64,000 nucleotides of DNA from Desulfurispira natronophila (lineage in GTDB: Bacteria > Chrysiogenota > Chrysiogenetes > Chrysiogenales > Chrysiogenaceae), in NCBI RefSeq assembly GCF_014203025.1, contig NZ_JACHID010000005.1, forward strand, positions 62,001-126,000, written 5' to 3'. Positions 28,176 to 35,403 of the stretch are shown in pieces. Position 1 is the stretch's first letter, and the number at the start of each line of letters is the position of its first letter. The position numbers were made by a program, and so were the translations under genes. The notes beneath the pieces are model-generated. The model worked only from the letters and a program-made list of their open reading frames with translations. It did no database searches and was not told the origin of the DNA.

Positions 28176-28652
28176 ATGTCTGCAAAAGATCCTTACAGTG
28201 CCTACAAGAAAAACGAGATACAAGGTGCCTCCCAAGGCAAGCTGATACTGCTGCTTTACGATGGTGCTATCCGTTTTTTACGACAGGCAACGGTACACAT
28301 TGAGCAAAATGAGATAAACGGCGCCCATGAAAATATTATGCGAGCCGAGAATATTATCGCTGAGCTCATGAACACACTGAACATGGATGCTGGTGAAGTA
28401 GCAGAAAATCTCTTGCGGCTTTACGAGTTCATGTTGTGGCACCTGATCCAGGCTAACAAAGACAAGGATCAGGCCAAGGTGGAAGATGTTATTTCCATGC
28501 TTACCGATCTGCGGGGAGCCTGGGGGCAAATTGTTACCGGAAAGGCTGACAAGCTGGAAGGCACAGAAAAGCGACAAGAGCGACAAGCGAGCTCGAAAGC
28601 AGATGGGGACCATGAGGAAAAGGTGCACAAAAAACTGAATATCTCTCTGTAA
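28176..28652 (+). CDS. fliS: Flagellin export chaperone FliS
   Basis: 158 residues. YSAYKKNEIQGASQGKLILLLYDGAIRFLRQA is the FliS N-terminal signature, and the ENI-x(2)-AENIIAEL helix follows. The family is usually about 130 residues; a charged, probably disordered C-terminal tail (after about 125) is extra here. FliS binds the C-terminal helix region of flagellin in the cytoplasm. GAGG lies upstream of ATG. The next gene encodes a flagellin-C-terminus-like protein, a likely partner. Confidence 0.93.
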   Translation: MSAKDPYSAYKKNEIQGASQGKLILLLYDGAIRFLRQATVHIEQNEINGAHENIMRAENIIAELMNTLNMDAGEVAENLLRLYEFMLWHLIQANKDKDQAKVEDVISMLTDLRGAWGQIVTGKADKLEGTEKRQERQASSKADGDHEEKVHKKLNISL

Positions 28653-28679
28653 CCCTGTTACAGTCAAGGAGGAAAAGCC

Positions 28680-28976
28680 ATGAATGTCGATGGACTTGGT
28701 GGCGGCCTGGCAAGGAAGTCCATGGTGCGACTCCCGGAAGATGACCGGGCTGCCACAAAAAAGACCGACGATTCAAAGGCACAGCCCAGGCAGGGCAATG
28801 CAATCAGCGACGAGATAGCTGTGGAAAATCGCTTGGCAGGTATGTCCACCATTCGGGATGTGGATAGCGCAAAAAATCTGCTCAAGGACACAGTGCGAGA
28901 TATTGTTGCTGATAGCCGACAGGCCTTGGAGGCCTATAAGGGTGCCAGTGGAGTCAATACATCCAAACTGCTTTGA
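28680..28976 (+). CDS. Mini-protein resembling only the flagellin C-terminal domain
   Basis: 98 residues. The first 40 are basic, polar and low in hydrophobic residues. The last 43, from STIRDVDSAK to the terminal LL, align without gaps to the flagellin C-terminal D0 region: IRDVD-x-AK, T at 16, I at 20, QA at 26-27, A at 30, N at 38 and the final LL agree with Bacillus Hag as I remember it (about 16 of 43). The N-terminal flagellin domain and the middle are absent. AAGGAGG lies upstream of ATG. It follows fliS by 27 bases. Flagellin D0 is the FliS-binding part, so binding to FliS, competition with flagellin, or a minor filament role are possible; none is shown. Confidence 0.7.
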   Translation: MNVDGLGGGLARKSMVRLPEDDRAATKKTDDSKAQPRQGNAISDEIAVENRLAGMSTIRDVDSAKNLLKDTVRDIVADSRQALEAYKGASGVNTSKLL

Positions 28977-29006
28977 TTAACAGAGCACGATAGCTAAAAA
29001 TAAAAT

Positions 29007-29041
29007 GCTTGCTGAGATAATATCTTCAGCAAAGCTATTTT
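29007..29041 (+). terminator. Imperfect hairpin, possible weak terminator
   Basis: Arms GCTTGCTGAGATA and TATCTTCAGCAAAGC pair with two bulges, followed by TATTTT. Could be a terminator or an attenuator between the two small flagellar genes. Confidence 0.35.
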
Positions 29042-29072
29042 GGTAGCTAAAACCAAGGAGGGGAGCAAAACC

Positions 29073-29255
29073 ATGGAAGGTCTCGCCGCCGCATTTACTG
29101 CGGTAAAACATGACAGCATCGCCCACGACTACCAGCTAAGAGTCACCAAACTGGGACAGGATACCGCGAAAGACGTTGGTGAGAGCATGCTGAAAATCAT
29201 GAACGAAATGCCCAAGGGGCATGTAAGTGCCAGTAAAGTTGACACATACGCGTAA
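29073..29255 (+). CDS. Small YjfB-like putative motility protein
   Basis: 60 residues from ATG 29073, with AAGGAGG upstream. The pattern, an N-terminal LA-A helix, a hydrophobic heptad run, then GESMLKIMNEMP and a C-terminal KVDTYA, resembles the YjfB family of small motility proteins, which often end in V-D-x-x-A. Similarity is from memory and modest. It is the last gene of the fliD-fliS unit and is followed by a strong terminator. Confidence 0.55.
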   Translation: MEGLAAAFTAVKHDSIAHDYQLRVTKLGQDTAKDVGESMLKIMNEMPKGHVSASKVDTYA

Positions 29256-29272
29256 AGCACCTACCTCACTTC

Positions 29273-29301
29273 AAGAGCAATTCCATTGCTCTTTTTTTTT
29301 T
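29273..29301 (+). terminator. Rho-independent terminator ending the fliD-fliS unit
   Basis: AAGAGCAA, loop TTCCA, TTGCTCTT, with the T-run continuing to 29301. An eight-base perfect stem. Confidence 0.85.
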
Positions 29302-29323
29302 GCACACTGTCCCTGAATATCCT

Positions 29324-29353
29324 TTGCGTGGCGCAGTTTACCTGTTGTATACT
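29324..29353 (+). promoter_or_regulatory. Candidate promoter of the phosphatase operon
   Basis: TTGCGT (29324-29329), 18 bases, TATACT (29348-29353). The -10 box matches five of six, the -35 box three. It lies between a terminator and the first gene of the eight-gene operon. Confidence 0.4.
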
Positions 29354-29469
29354 CAAGGGTATGAAAAACCACAAAACAACTATTCCTAACCAAAATGCCA
29401 ATACTGGTAGCGAATATCCGCTTTGCTCCTTCAGCAAATGCGGTAATTGCTGTGACAGGTAGGCAACCC

Positions 29470-31107
29470 ATGGAAGCTTCACAGTGGCAGGTGCTCTTTC
29501 AAGACACCATCGACCTTATGGACGAAGGGGTTTTTATTGTCCAAAAAAATGGCATGAAACTCTCCTATGCCAACCGCAAAGCCAAGAAGATTTTCAACCT
29601 CAAATCCCGAGACTATCTGGGAAAAAATTGCCACTATACTCTTTTTAACAAGCTTTCTCCTTGTGTTGACTGCCCGATTGAAGCCATGCTTCAATCGGCC
29701 TCCCAGCAAATTCGACACGTGGACTACGTAGATCACCGCTCATTTCAGCGCAACCTTTTGTGCCGCTACACCCCCCTTGATGAAAACTTTTTTGTCATCA
29801 GTGTTGATGATCAGACACAGGAAAAAAGCCTTATTACCACCATAACATCCCAGGCCAAGGAAATGAGAGCCAAAAATGTGGTGCTTAAACTTCGCAAACA
29901 GGAGCTGGAAAAGAAGCAAGCCTTCCTTTCCAGTATTCTGCATGGCGTGAAAGACGGAATTATGGTTGTGGATCGTTCCTACGTCATCGAAATGCACAAT
30001 CATACTCTGCAGACCTTGTCCCAGCAATCAGGTCAACTGGAAGATACCCCCTGTTACCGTATTTACCAGCGCAACTCTCCCTGTGAAGACTGCCCCATGT
30101 TCGACGAAATGGACGGCAATCATATTTCAGCTCGCCAGGTAATTGACCACGAAACCAAGCAGGAAAAGAACCTCACTGTCTACTTTTCCAAGGCGGGCAA
30201 CTTTCTCATTGAAACTGTACGGGACACCACCAGGGAAAAGCGACTGCTTACCATGATCAAGGATCAGCAGGAGCAGCTTTTTGTAGCTAATCGTCACCTG
30301 GAAGACGCCAATAACGAAATAACCCAGATGTTCAGTCAGCTCAAAGAGACCAACGAGCAGCTGGAAATTGCGCAAAACCACATAGATGAAGAAATGCGTC
30401 AAGTTGAGGAGCTGCAGCAAAGCCTGTTGCCCAAGGCGCTGCCAGATAACCCTCACTACGACATAGCTACCTACTATACTCCTGCCGACAAGGTAGGAGG
30501 TGACTACTTTGACTTTATTGACATGGAAAATGGTGACATCGGAGCATTGGTAGCAGATGTCAGTGGTCACGGGTTGCCCGCTGCCGTCATCATGGCTATG
30601 ACACGAGTAGTACAGCGAGCCTTGTCCATTGACGAGCCCAACCCAGCCCAGGCGCTTGATAAAGTCAACAGTATGCTGTGTGAAAATATTTACACCAATG
30701 ATTTTGTCACCATGTTCTATATGATACTCTCCAAAGACGGCACCGGCGCCCGCTACTCTTCTGCCGGCCACAACCCACTGCTTCACTATCGGGCCATTGA
30801 GCGCGACATAGTACGCTATACCAGTAAAGGTTTTTTCCTGGGAGCCTTTGATATTGGTGGCTATGAGGAAGACACCATGGAGTTTGCCCCAGGAGATGTG
30901 CTTTTACTTTATACCGACGGGCTCAATGAGGCTATGAGCGCCGCCAAAGAACAGTTTGGATATGAGCGTGTGGAGCAGATCCTCCATGACACTTGCCAGC
31001 ACAGTGCCCAGGATATTGTTAACACTCTGCACCATTCGGTAGTGGCCTTTGTTGACGGCCAAGCCCTGGATGACGATATGACGTTTGTTGTAATCAAGGT
31101 TCTTTAA
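29470..31107 (+). CDS. Two-PAS PP2C (SpoIIE/RsbU-type) phosphatase
   Basis: 545 residues from ATG 29470; an earlier in-frame ATG at 29395 has no ribosome binding site. Two PAS domains (about 10-130 and 150-275) each carry C-x9/10-P-C-x-D-C-P, with paired cysteines at C65/C68 and C205/C208. A coiled coil (about 275-325) leads to a PP2C-like domain with GGDYFDF and VADVSGHG, the metal-binding aspartates of the SpoIIE/RsbU class. Such enzymes dephosphorylate STAS anti-sigma antagonists; a STAS gene follows after 31 bases. No membrane segment, so it is a cytoplasmic sensor. The kinase partner is not in the window. Confidence 0.85.
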   Translation: MEASQWQVLFQDTIDLMDEGVFIVQKNGMKLSYANRKAKKIFNLKSRDYLGKNCHYTLFNKLSPCVDCPIEAMLQSASQQIRHVDYVDHRSFQRNLLCRYTPLDENFFVISVDDQTQEKSLITTITSQAKEMRAKNVVLKLRKQELEKKQAFLSSILHGVKDGIMVVDRSYVIEMHNHTLQTLSQQSGQLEDTPCYRIYQRNSPCEDCPMFDEMDGNHISARQVIDHETKQEKNLTVYFSKAGNFLIETVRDTTREKRLLTMIKDQQEQLFVANRHLEDANNEITQMFSQLKETNEQLEIAQNHIDEEMRQVEELQQSLLPKALPDNPHYDIATYYTPADKVGGDYFDFIDMENGDIGALVADVSGHGLPAAVIMAMTRVVQRALSIDEPNPAQALDKVNSMLCENIYTNDFVTMFYMILSKDGTGARYSSAGHNPLLHYRAIERDIVRYTSKGFFLGAFDIGGYEEDTMEFAPGDVLLLYTDGLNEAMSAAKEQFGYERVEQILHDTCQHSAQDIVNTLHHSVVAFVDGQALDDDMTFVVIKVL

Positions 31108-31138
31108 GATCAAACCAACACCTGACAAGGAGCGCACC

Positions 31139-31465
31139 ATGGACAAGACCGTTAAAAACGGAGTTCTCGTATACAACCTTACCGGAGAGATTGAAGCCAA
31201 AGCCGGTAAAGACCTTAATAGCCAGATCAAGGCTGACTTGGGCGCAGTAGCAGAAAATACTCTACTGAACTTCAATGGTGTAACGTACATGAACAGTGCC
31301 GGACTGCGGGAGCTTATTGATATCGTCAAGTTTTGCAGCAAATCCAATTACAAGATCAAGATTTCCAATCTACCTGAAGACATCCGGGAAATGTTCGAGT
31401 TTACCAACCTCACACGGGTATTTGCCATTTACGATACTGAACAGCAAGCCCTTGCGGCTTACTGA
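31139..31465 (+). CDS. STAS-domain anti-sigma factor antagonist
   Basis: 108 residues. The STAS core is complete. The phosphorylatable serine lies in YMNSAGL, Ser53, in place of the more usual DS-x-GL; the Asp is Asn here. The order phosphatase-STAS matches partner-switching systems, where the antagonist is phosphorylated by a kinase and freed by the phosphatase. ATG is preceded by AAGGAG. Seven bases separate it from the next STAS gene. Its target could be an anti-sigma factor or a flagellar regulator and is unknown. Confidence 0.85.
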   Translation: MDKTVKNGVLVYNLTGEIEAKAGKDLNSQIKADLGAVAENTLLNFNGVTYMNSAGLRELIDIVKFCSKSNYKIKISNLPEDIREMFEFTNLTRVFAIYDTEQQALAAY

Positions 31466-31472
31466 GGTCATT

Positions 31473-32909
31473 ATGGATTTCTCCATTGACCGCAGTGCCA
31501 ATACGGTGACCGTACAAATCAACTCCCCCTTTCTTGGTGAGCAGGCCTCAGCTTTGGTGGACGCTATCCGGGAGTTTGAGGGAATTGATCTGCTGATACT
31601 TGACTTCACAAACTCCCGCTACATCAACAGCTCCGGCATATCTTCCCTCATTGAGATATATAAACTTACACGTAACAAAAAGTTATTGGTCCGACTGGCC
31701 GGGTTGACTCGGGAAGTACGTGATTTCTTTATTCACGCACGCCTGGATGAACTCTTCGCTCTGGAGGATGAGCTGGAAGGGCTCAGCGTGGAGGAGTACA
31801 TCGAGCGGCTGCAGGATGCAGAAGACCTGGATCGGGTAATAGAGAAACTGGTGGAGCTGGACGATGCCGCCATTATTCCCTTGCGCAATGCTATGGACTC
31901 CGAAAATGAGCTTATCCGGGCCGGGGCAGTACTGGCCCTGGGGAAGCTTGATGATAGTGCCTCTGTTCCCCGTCTTTGCCAGATGCTGCTGCAGGATGAG
32001 TCCAGCCAGACTCGCCAGGCTGTTGCATTTTCCATGGGCTACCTACTGGACGACCGATCAGTGGAGCCACTGATTCAAGCACTGGAGGACCCCCAAACCG
32101 ATGTGGCGGAAGCAGCTGCTGCCAGCTTGGGGATTTTAGGTTCGGAAGAGGTGCGGGAACAGCTGACCACGAAGCTCTTTCATGAAAACCCCCGAGTGCG
32201 GGGCGTGGCAGCCCAGGCATTGGGGATGATCTCCGACAAGAGAGTGCACAGCTCGCTGCAGGAATTGGTAAAGGACTCAGACCCCTGGGTTCGCACCTGT
32301 GCTATCCAGGCCCTTGGTTGGATGCGCTGCCATCAGGCTGTTCATACCTTGGTAGCAGCCCTGGGAGATGACGACATGCGAGTGCGCGAAGCGGCTGCGG
32401 CAAGCCTGGGACGCATCAAAGCGCCTGAATCCATTGCTCCCCTCAGCACCAGCCTTGCTGATGAAAATATGTGGGTAGCGTATTTTGCAGCCAAGGCCTT
32501 GGGGCAAATTGGCGATAAAGCCTCCATTGAACCGTTGATGAGCACCTACCATGCAACACCCTATGAAAATGTAAAGATTGCCATTCTCTACTCATTGCGG
32601 GAGCTTTGTGCTCACGAGGCCAGCGATATTTTCCGCGACGCTTTTGAGTCCAGCAATGAAGATTTACGCAAAGAGGCTGTGCTTGGCCTGGGACGCATCA
32701 TGCACAATGACCTCTCCAATATCCTGCGCCGTGCGCTAAAGGATACCAACTGGACTGTGCGTTACGCCGCCCTGGAGATGGTTATACTGCACCATTTGCA
32801 CGAATTGCACGACGACCTGCAGGACTGCCTGGCCCATGAGACAGAAGACATTGTCCGCAACCACATCGCCAAGGCCCTGACACATCTGCAGCGGCGGGGT
32901 GAACAATGA
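31473..32909 (+). CDS. STAS-HEAT repeat fusion protein
   Basis: 478 residues from ATG 31473, with GAGGT upstream. Residues 1-100 form a second STAS domain with Ser53-Ser54 in YINSSGI. From about 140 to the end there are roughly ten HEAT/PBS-lyase-type repeats of about 31 residues, many ending A-x-x-ALG-x-(I/L), such as AAASLGILGS, AAQALGMISD and AAASLGRIKA. A solenoid carried on a STAS domain suggests a scaffold whose assembly depends on STAS phosphorylation. That is inference. It overlaps cheR by four bases, so the two products are probably made together. I know of no well-described homologue. Confidence 0.82.
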   Translation: MDFSIDRSANTVTVQINSPFLGEQASALVDAIREFEGIDLLILDFTNSRYINSSGISSLIEIYKLTRNKKLLVRLAGLTREVRDFFIHARLDELFALEDELEGLSVEEYIERLQDAEDLDRVIEKLVELDDAAIIPLRNAMDSENELIRAGAVLALGKLDDSASVPRLCQMLLQDESSQTRQAVAFSMGYLLDDRSVEPLIQALEDPQTDVAEAAAASLGILGSEEVREQLTTKLFHENPRVRGVAAQALGMISDKRVHSSLQELVKDSDPWVRTCAIQALGWMRCHQAVHTLVAALGDDDMRVREAAAASLGRIKAPESIAPLSTSLADENMWVAYFAAKALGQIGDKASIEPLMSTYHATPYENVKIAILYSLRELCAHEASDIFRDAFESSNEDLRKEAVLGLGRIMHNDLSNILRRALKDTNWTVRYAALEMVILHHLHELHDDLQDCLAHETEDIVRNHIAKALTHLQRRGEQ

Positions 32910-33748
32910 GCGTTATGACACCCCAGGTGATCAAACTCACTGACGAAGAGTACAAGCTCTTTCGGGATATGGTGTATGAGTACAGTGGGATATTTTTCCA
33001 GGAACACAAGAAGTACATTATAGAAAACCGCCTCTCCCGTCGCCTCAAGCAGCTCAACTTCACTGCCTTCAAGGATTACTACTACTACCTCAAGTACGAC
33101 CGCAAAAAAGACGAAGAGCTAGTAGAGCTCATGAATTTGCTGACTATTAACGAGACCTATTTTTTTCGTGAACCTGGCCAGCTTAAACACATGATCAATA
33201 CGGCCATACCGCAGTTGCTGAAGACCAAGACCGACCGTGTGCTGCGCATCTGGTCAGCTGCATGCTCAACCGGCGAAGAGCCCTACAGTATCAGCATCCT
33301 CATCAAGGAATCAGGAGTTCTCCCCGCCGGCTATCGGGTGGAAATATTCGGCACCGACCTGAGTATGGATGCGGTCAACAAGGGCAAAAGTGCACGCTAC
33401 CGTAAAATATCGTTTCGGAGCACAGACCCTCGCTACATGAAGTACTTCAAGGGCGATGGAACCGATTTTACTGTTAACGCAGATGTACGCATGCCCGTAA
33501 AACTTGACCGGGGCAATCTTCTGCTCTCCAGCGATACCGGGCGGTATCGCAACATGGATATAATCTTTTGTCGCAATGTCCTGATCTACTTTGACAAGGA
33601 GTCAAAGAAACGGGTCATAGGAAACCTCAGTCGCTCACTGCAACCCCAGGGGTTTCTTTATATTGGCCACTCCGAAACTCTCTTCGGGATCAGTGACGAG
33701 TTTCGCATGAACAACTTTGGCGAAGGCATCGTCTATACCAAAAAGTAG
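32906..33748 (+). CDS. cheR: CheR chemoreceptor glutamate methyltransferase
   Basis: 280 residues. The N-terminal CheR helical domain (EEYKLFRDMVYEYSGIFF) is followed by the SAM-binding domain: WSAACSTGEEPYSI, the FCRNVLIYF motif and GHSETLFG near the end. It lacks any C-terminal extension. It methylates glutamates on chemoreceptors. No CheB, receptor or CheA lies in the window, so it is isolated from the core set, and it is coupled by a four-base overlap to the STAS-HEAT gene. Confidence 0.93.
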   Translation: MSVMTPQVIKLTDEEYKLFRDMVYEYSGIFFQEHKKYIIENRLSRRLKQLNFTAFKDYYYYLKYDRKKDEELVELMNLLTINETYFFREPGQLKHMINTAIPQLLKTKTDRVLRIWSAACSTGEEPYSISILIKESGVLPAGYRVEIFGTDLSMDAVNKGKSARYRKISFRSTDPRYMKYFKGDGTDFTVNADVRMPVKLDRGNLLLSSDTGRYRNMDIIFCRNVLIYFDKESKKRVIGNLSRSLQPQGFLYIGHSETLFGISDEFRMNNFGEGIVYTKK

Positions 33749-33789
33749 TCACCGTCCAGTTTACAGGGCGGTGCAGGAGGGATGATACC

Positions 33790-34113
33790 GTGTCCCTGAA
33801 CATCGGCCCCGTAAACCACATGCAAATACTCGCCAAGATTAATGTGGCTGAGCGACTCCACGATCAGCTGGAAAATCGACAGCGGGTGGTAATCGATAAG
33901 ATTATCGCAGAAAAACTGCAGCAAGAAGAAAAAGACCGCATGCAGAAGGTTAAGCAGCTGGATGAGTCGGAGCGCCTGGGGCCCCAGGAGCGAGATGCAC
34001 GAGAAAAGGACGAGCGCCAGCCCGTGTATCGCAAAAAGCGACAGGAGCGTGATGCAGAAAGCATCAGTGAAGAGAATCGCGGTCATGATGGTCACATTGA
34101 CTATCTGGCCTGA
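33790..34113 (+). CDS. Small charged coiled-coil protein of the flagellar operon
   Basis: 107 residues from GTG 33790, with AGGAGG upstream. The middle (about 25-85) is very rich in E, K, R and Q and reads as a continuous helix. The C-terminus HDGHIDYLA resembles small unnamed proteins placed beside PilZ genes in flagellar clusters of other bacteria. No domain is recognised and no function can be given. It lies between cheR and the PilZ-like gene. Confidence 0.7.
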   Translation: MSLNIGPVNHMQILAKINVAERLHDQLENRQRVVIDKIIAEKLQQEEKDRMQKVKQLDESERLGPQERDAREKDERQPVYRKKRQERDAESISEENRGHDGHIDYLA

Positions 34114-34128
34114 TGAGGAGCATAAACG

Positions 34129-34917
34129 ATGATAGCCAAGGGAACCCCACTGGAAATACGTTTTCGTGACAAACAGGGCAAAGAGATTTGGTGCTCCGCC
34201 ACAGCTGACAAGTTCAGCGAGTCAGTGCTGGTTGCACGGCTCAACATCCATATCCCCCTCGATTACGATTCAATATCCACCAGTGAAGACTATCCGGTGT
34301 GGGTCAATTATATTGATGGAGATTCCCTGGTCAGTTTAGAAGGCCGAGTGGCCGGAAAGATGCGGGATCAGGTCTACGGCATTCGCATAGTGCGCACTGA
34401 GCCTGACCGTCACGAGTACGCCTCACTGGAAGACAGCATGAAGGTTCACTATAAAATGCTGGATGAAAACGACTACTTTCTCATGCGCCAGACTCTGCAT
34501 AACTTTCGTATTGCAAAGCCTGTCATGCCCAAGTACCTGGATGCAAGCGAGGAGATTCCCCAGGCCCTGCTAAAGTTTCTTGGCGACATCAATCACAAAC
34601 TCGAGCGTATTCTGACAATCCTGGAGTCCAGTGACAGCGAAAAAATAACCATGCAAGACTCATTTGTCACAACCCGTGTCGGAGGTGGTTTTCTCATTGG
34701 AGAGCAAAAACTGGCAGAAGGCTATTACATAATGCGCATAAACATACCAATCTTTCCCTACCACGAGTTTTATGCGATGGGGCAAGGTCGTCAATTTTCC
34801 AGCGGTGCTGCCGGCATACTCTTTACCTATATTGGCGAGGATGACCGGGAGGAGCTGATCAAGTACGTATTTGAACGCCAGCGTGAAGTTCTGAAATCCC
34901 AGAGGAAGCAGAAGTGA
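34129..34917 (+). CDS. PilZ-like / YcgR-like protein, c-di-GMP motif not evident
   Basis: 262 residues. An N-terminal YcgR-like barrel (about 1-100) and a helical linker (about 150-175) lead to a C-terminal part with VTTRVGGGFLIG, then a strand pair ending INIPIFP and a tail FERQREVLKSQRKQK. This layout resembles flagellar brake proteins. The R-x3-R and D/N-x-S-x2-G residues that bind cyclic di-GMP in PilZ domains are not clearly present, so binding is doubtful. It overlaps the next gene by four bases. Confidence 0.6.
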   Translation: MIAKGTPLEIRFRDKQGKEIWCSATADKFSESVLVARLNIHIPLDYDSISTSEDYPVWVNYIDGDSLVSLEGRVAGKMRDQVYGIRIVRTEPDRHEYASLEDSMKVHYKMLDENDYFLMRQTLHNFRIAKPVMPKYLDASEEIPQALLKFLGDINHKLERILTILESSDSEKITMQDSFVTTRVGGGFLIGEQKLAEGYYIMRINIPIFPYHEFYAMGQGRQFSSGAAGILFTYIGEDDREELIKYVFERQREVLKSQRKQK

Positions 34918-35384
34918 CCCAGGAAACCGTATTTATTGCCGTACTCCTTATAGCGCTCATTTTTCTGATACTCATCATTTTGTATCTTTTTATGTCTGTG
35001 CGCAAATTGCGCGAGGCGAGCGGTGGCTACTCCGCTTACGATCTTGAAAGTCTCAACCAGTCGCTGGAGCACTTGCTGATTCAAGCCGATGAATCAACTC
35101 TTAAGCTCTCTGATGAGATCAAGCACCAAGAATTTGTGCTCAAACAATTGCTGGAGCTGGTGGACAAACGCAAGGCGGAGCTGGAAAAGTTGATTCAACA
35201 GTCCGATGATACCATGCAAGCGACACGCGCTCCCAGTGCTGATGACAGCAAGGAAGATATTGCCTTCTACCTGGAGCGAGGCTTTGAGCCACAGGAAATT
35301 GCCAAGAAGCTAGGCAAGCCTATGAGCGAAGTGAGCCTTATGTGCCGTATCCTGGCCTCGCAAAATCAGCAGCGGGAATCGTAA
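34914..35384 (+). CDS. Membrane-anchored coiled-coil protein with C-terminal HTH-like end
   Basis: 156 residues from GTG 34914, overlapping the PilZ-like gene by four bases. One transmembrane segment at about 6-28, a coiled coil at about 45-105, and a C-terminal helix-turn-helix-like block (YLERGFEPQEIAKKLG...VSLMCRIL). This resembles the DUF2802 group often found next to flagellar genes. The DNA-binding-like end on a membrane protein may instead bind protein. Function unknown. Confidence 0.68.
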   Translation: MTQETVFIAVLLIALIFLILIILYLFMSVRKLREASGGYSAYDLESLNQSLEHLLIQADESTLKLSDEIKHQEFVLKQLLELVDKRKAELEKLIQQSDDTMQATRAPSADDSKEDIAFYLERGFEPQEIAKKLGKPMSEVSLMCRILASQNQQRES

Positions 35385-35403
35385 CCACAAGCAGGGGTAA
35401 ATC

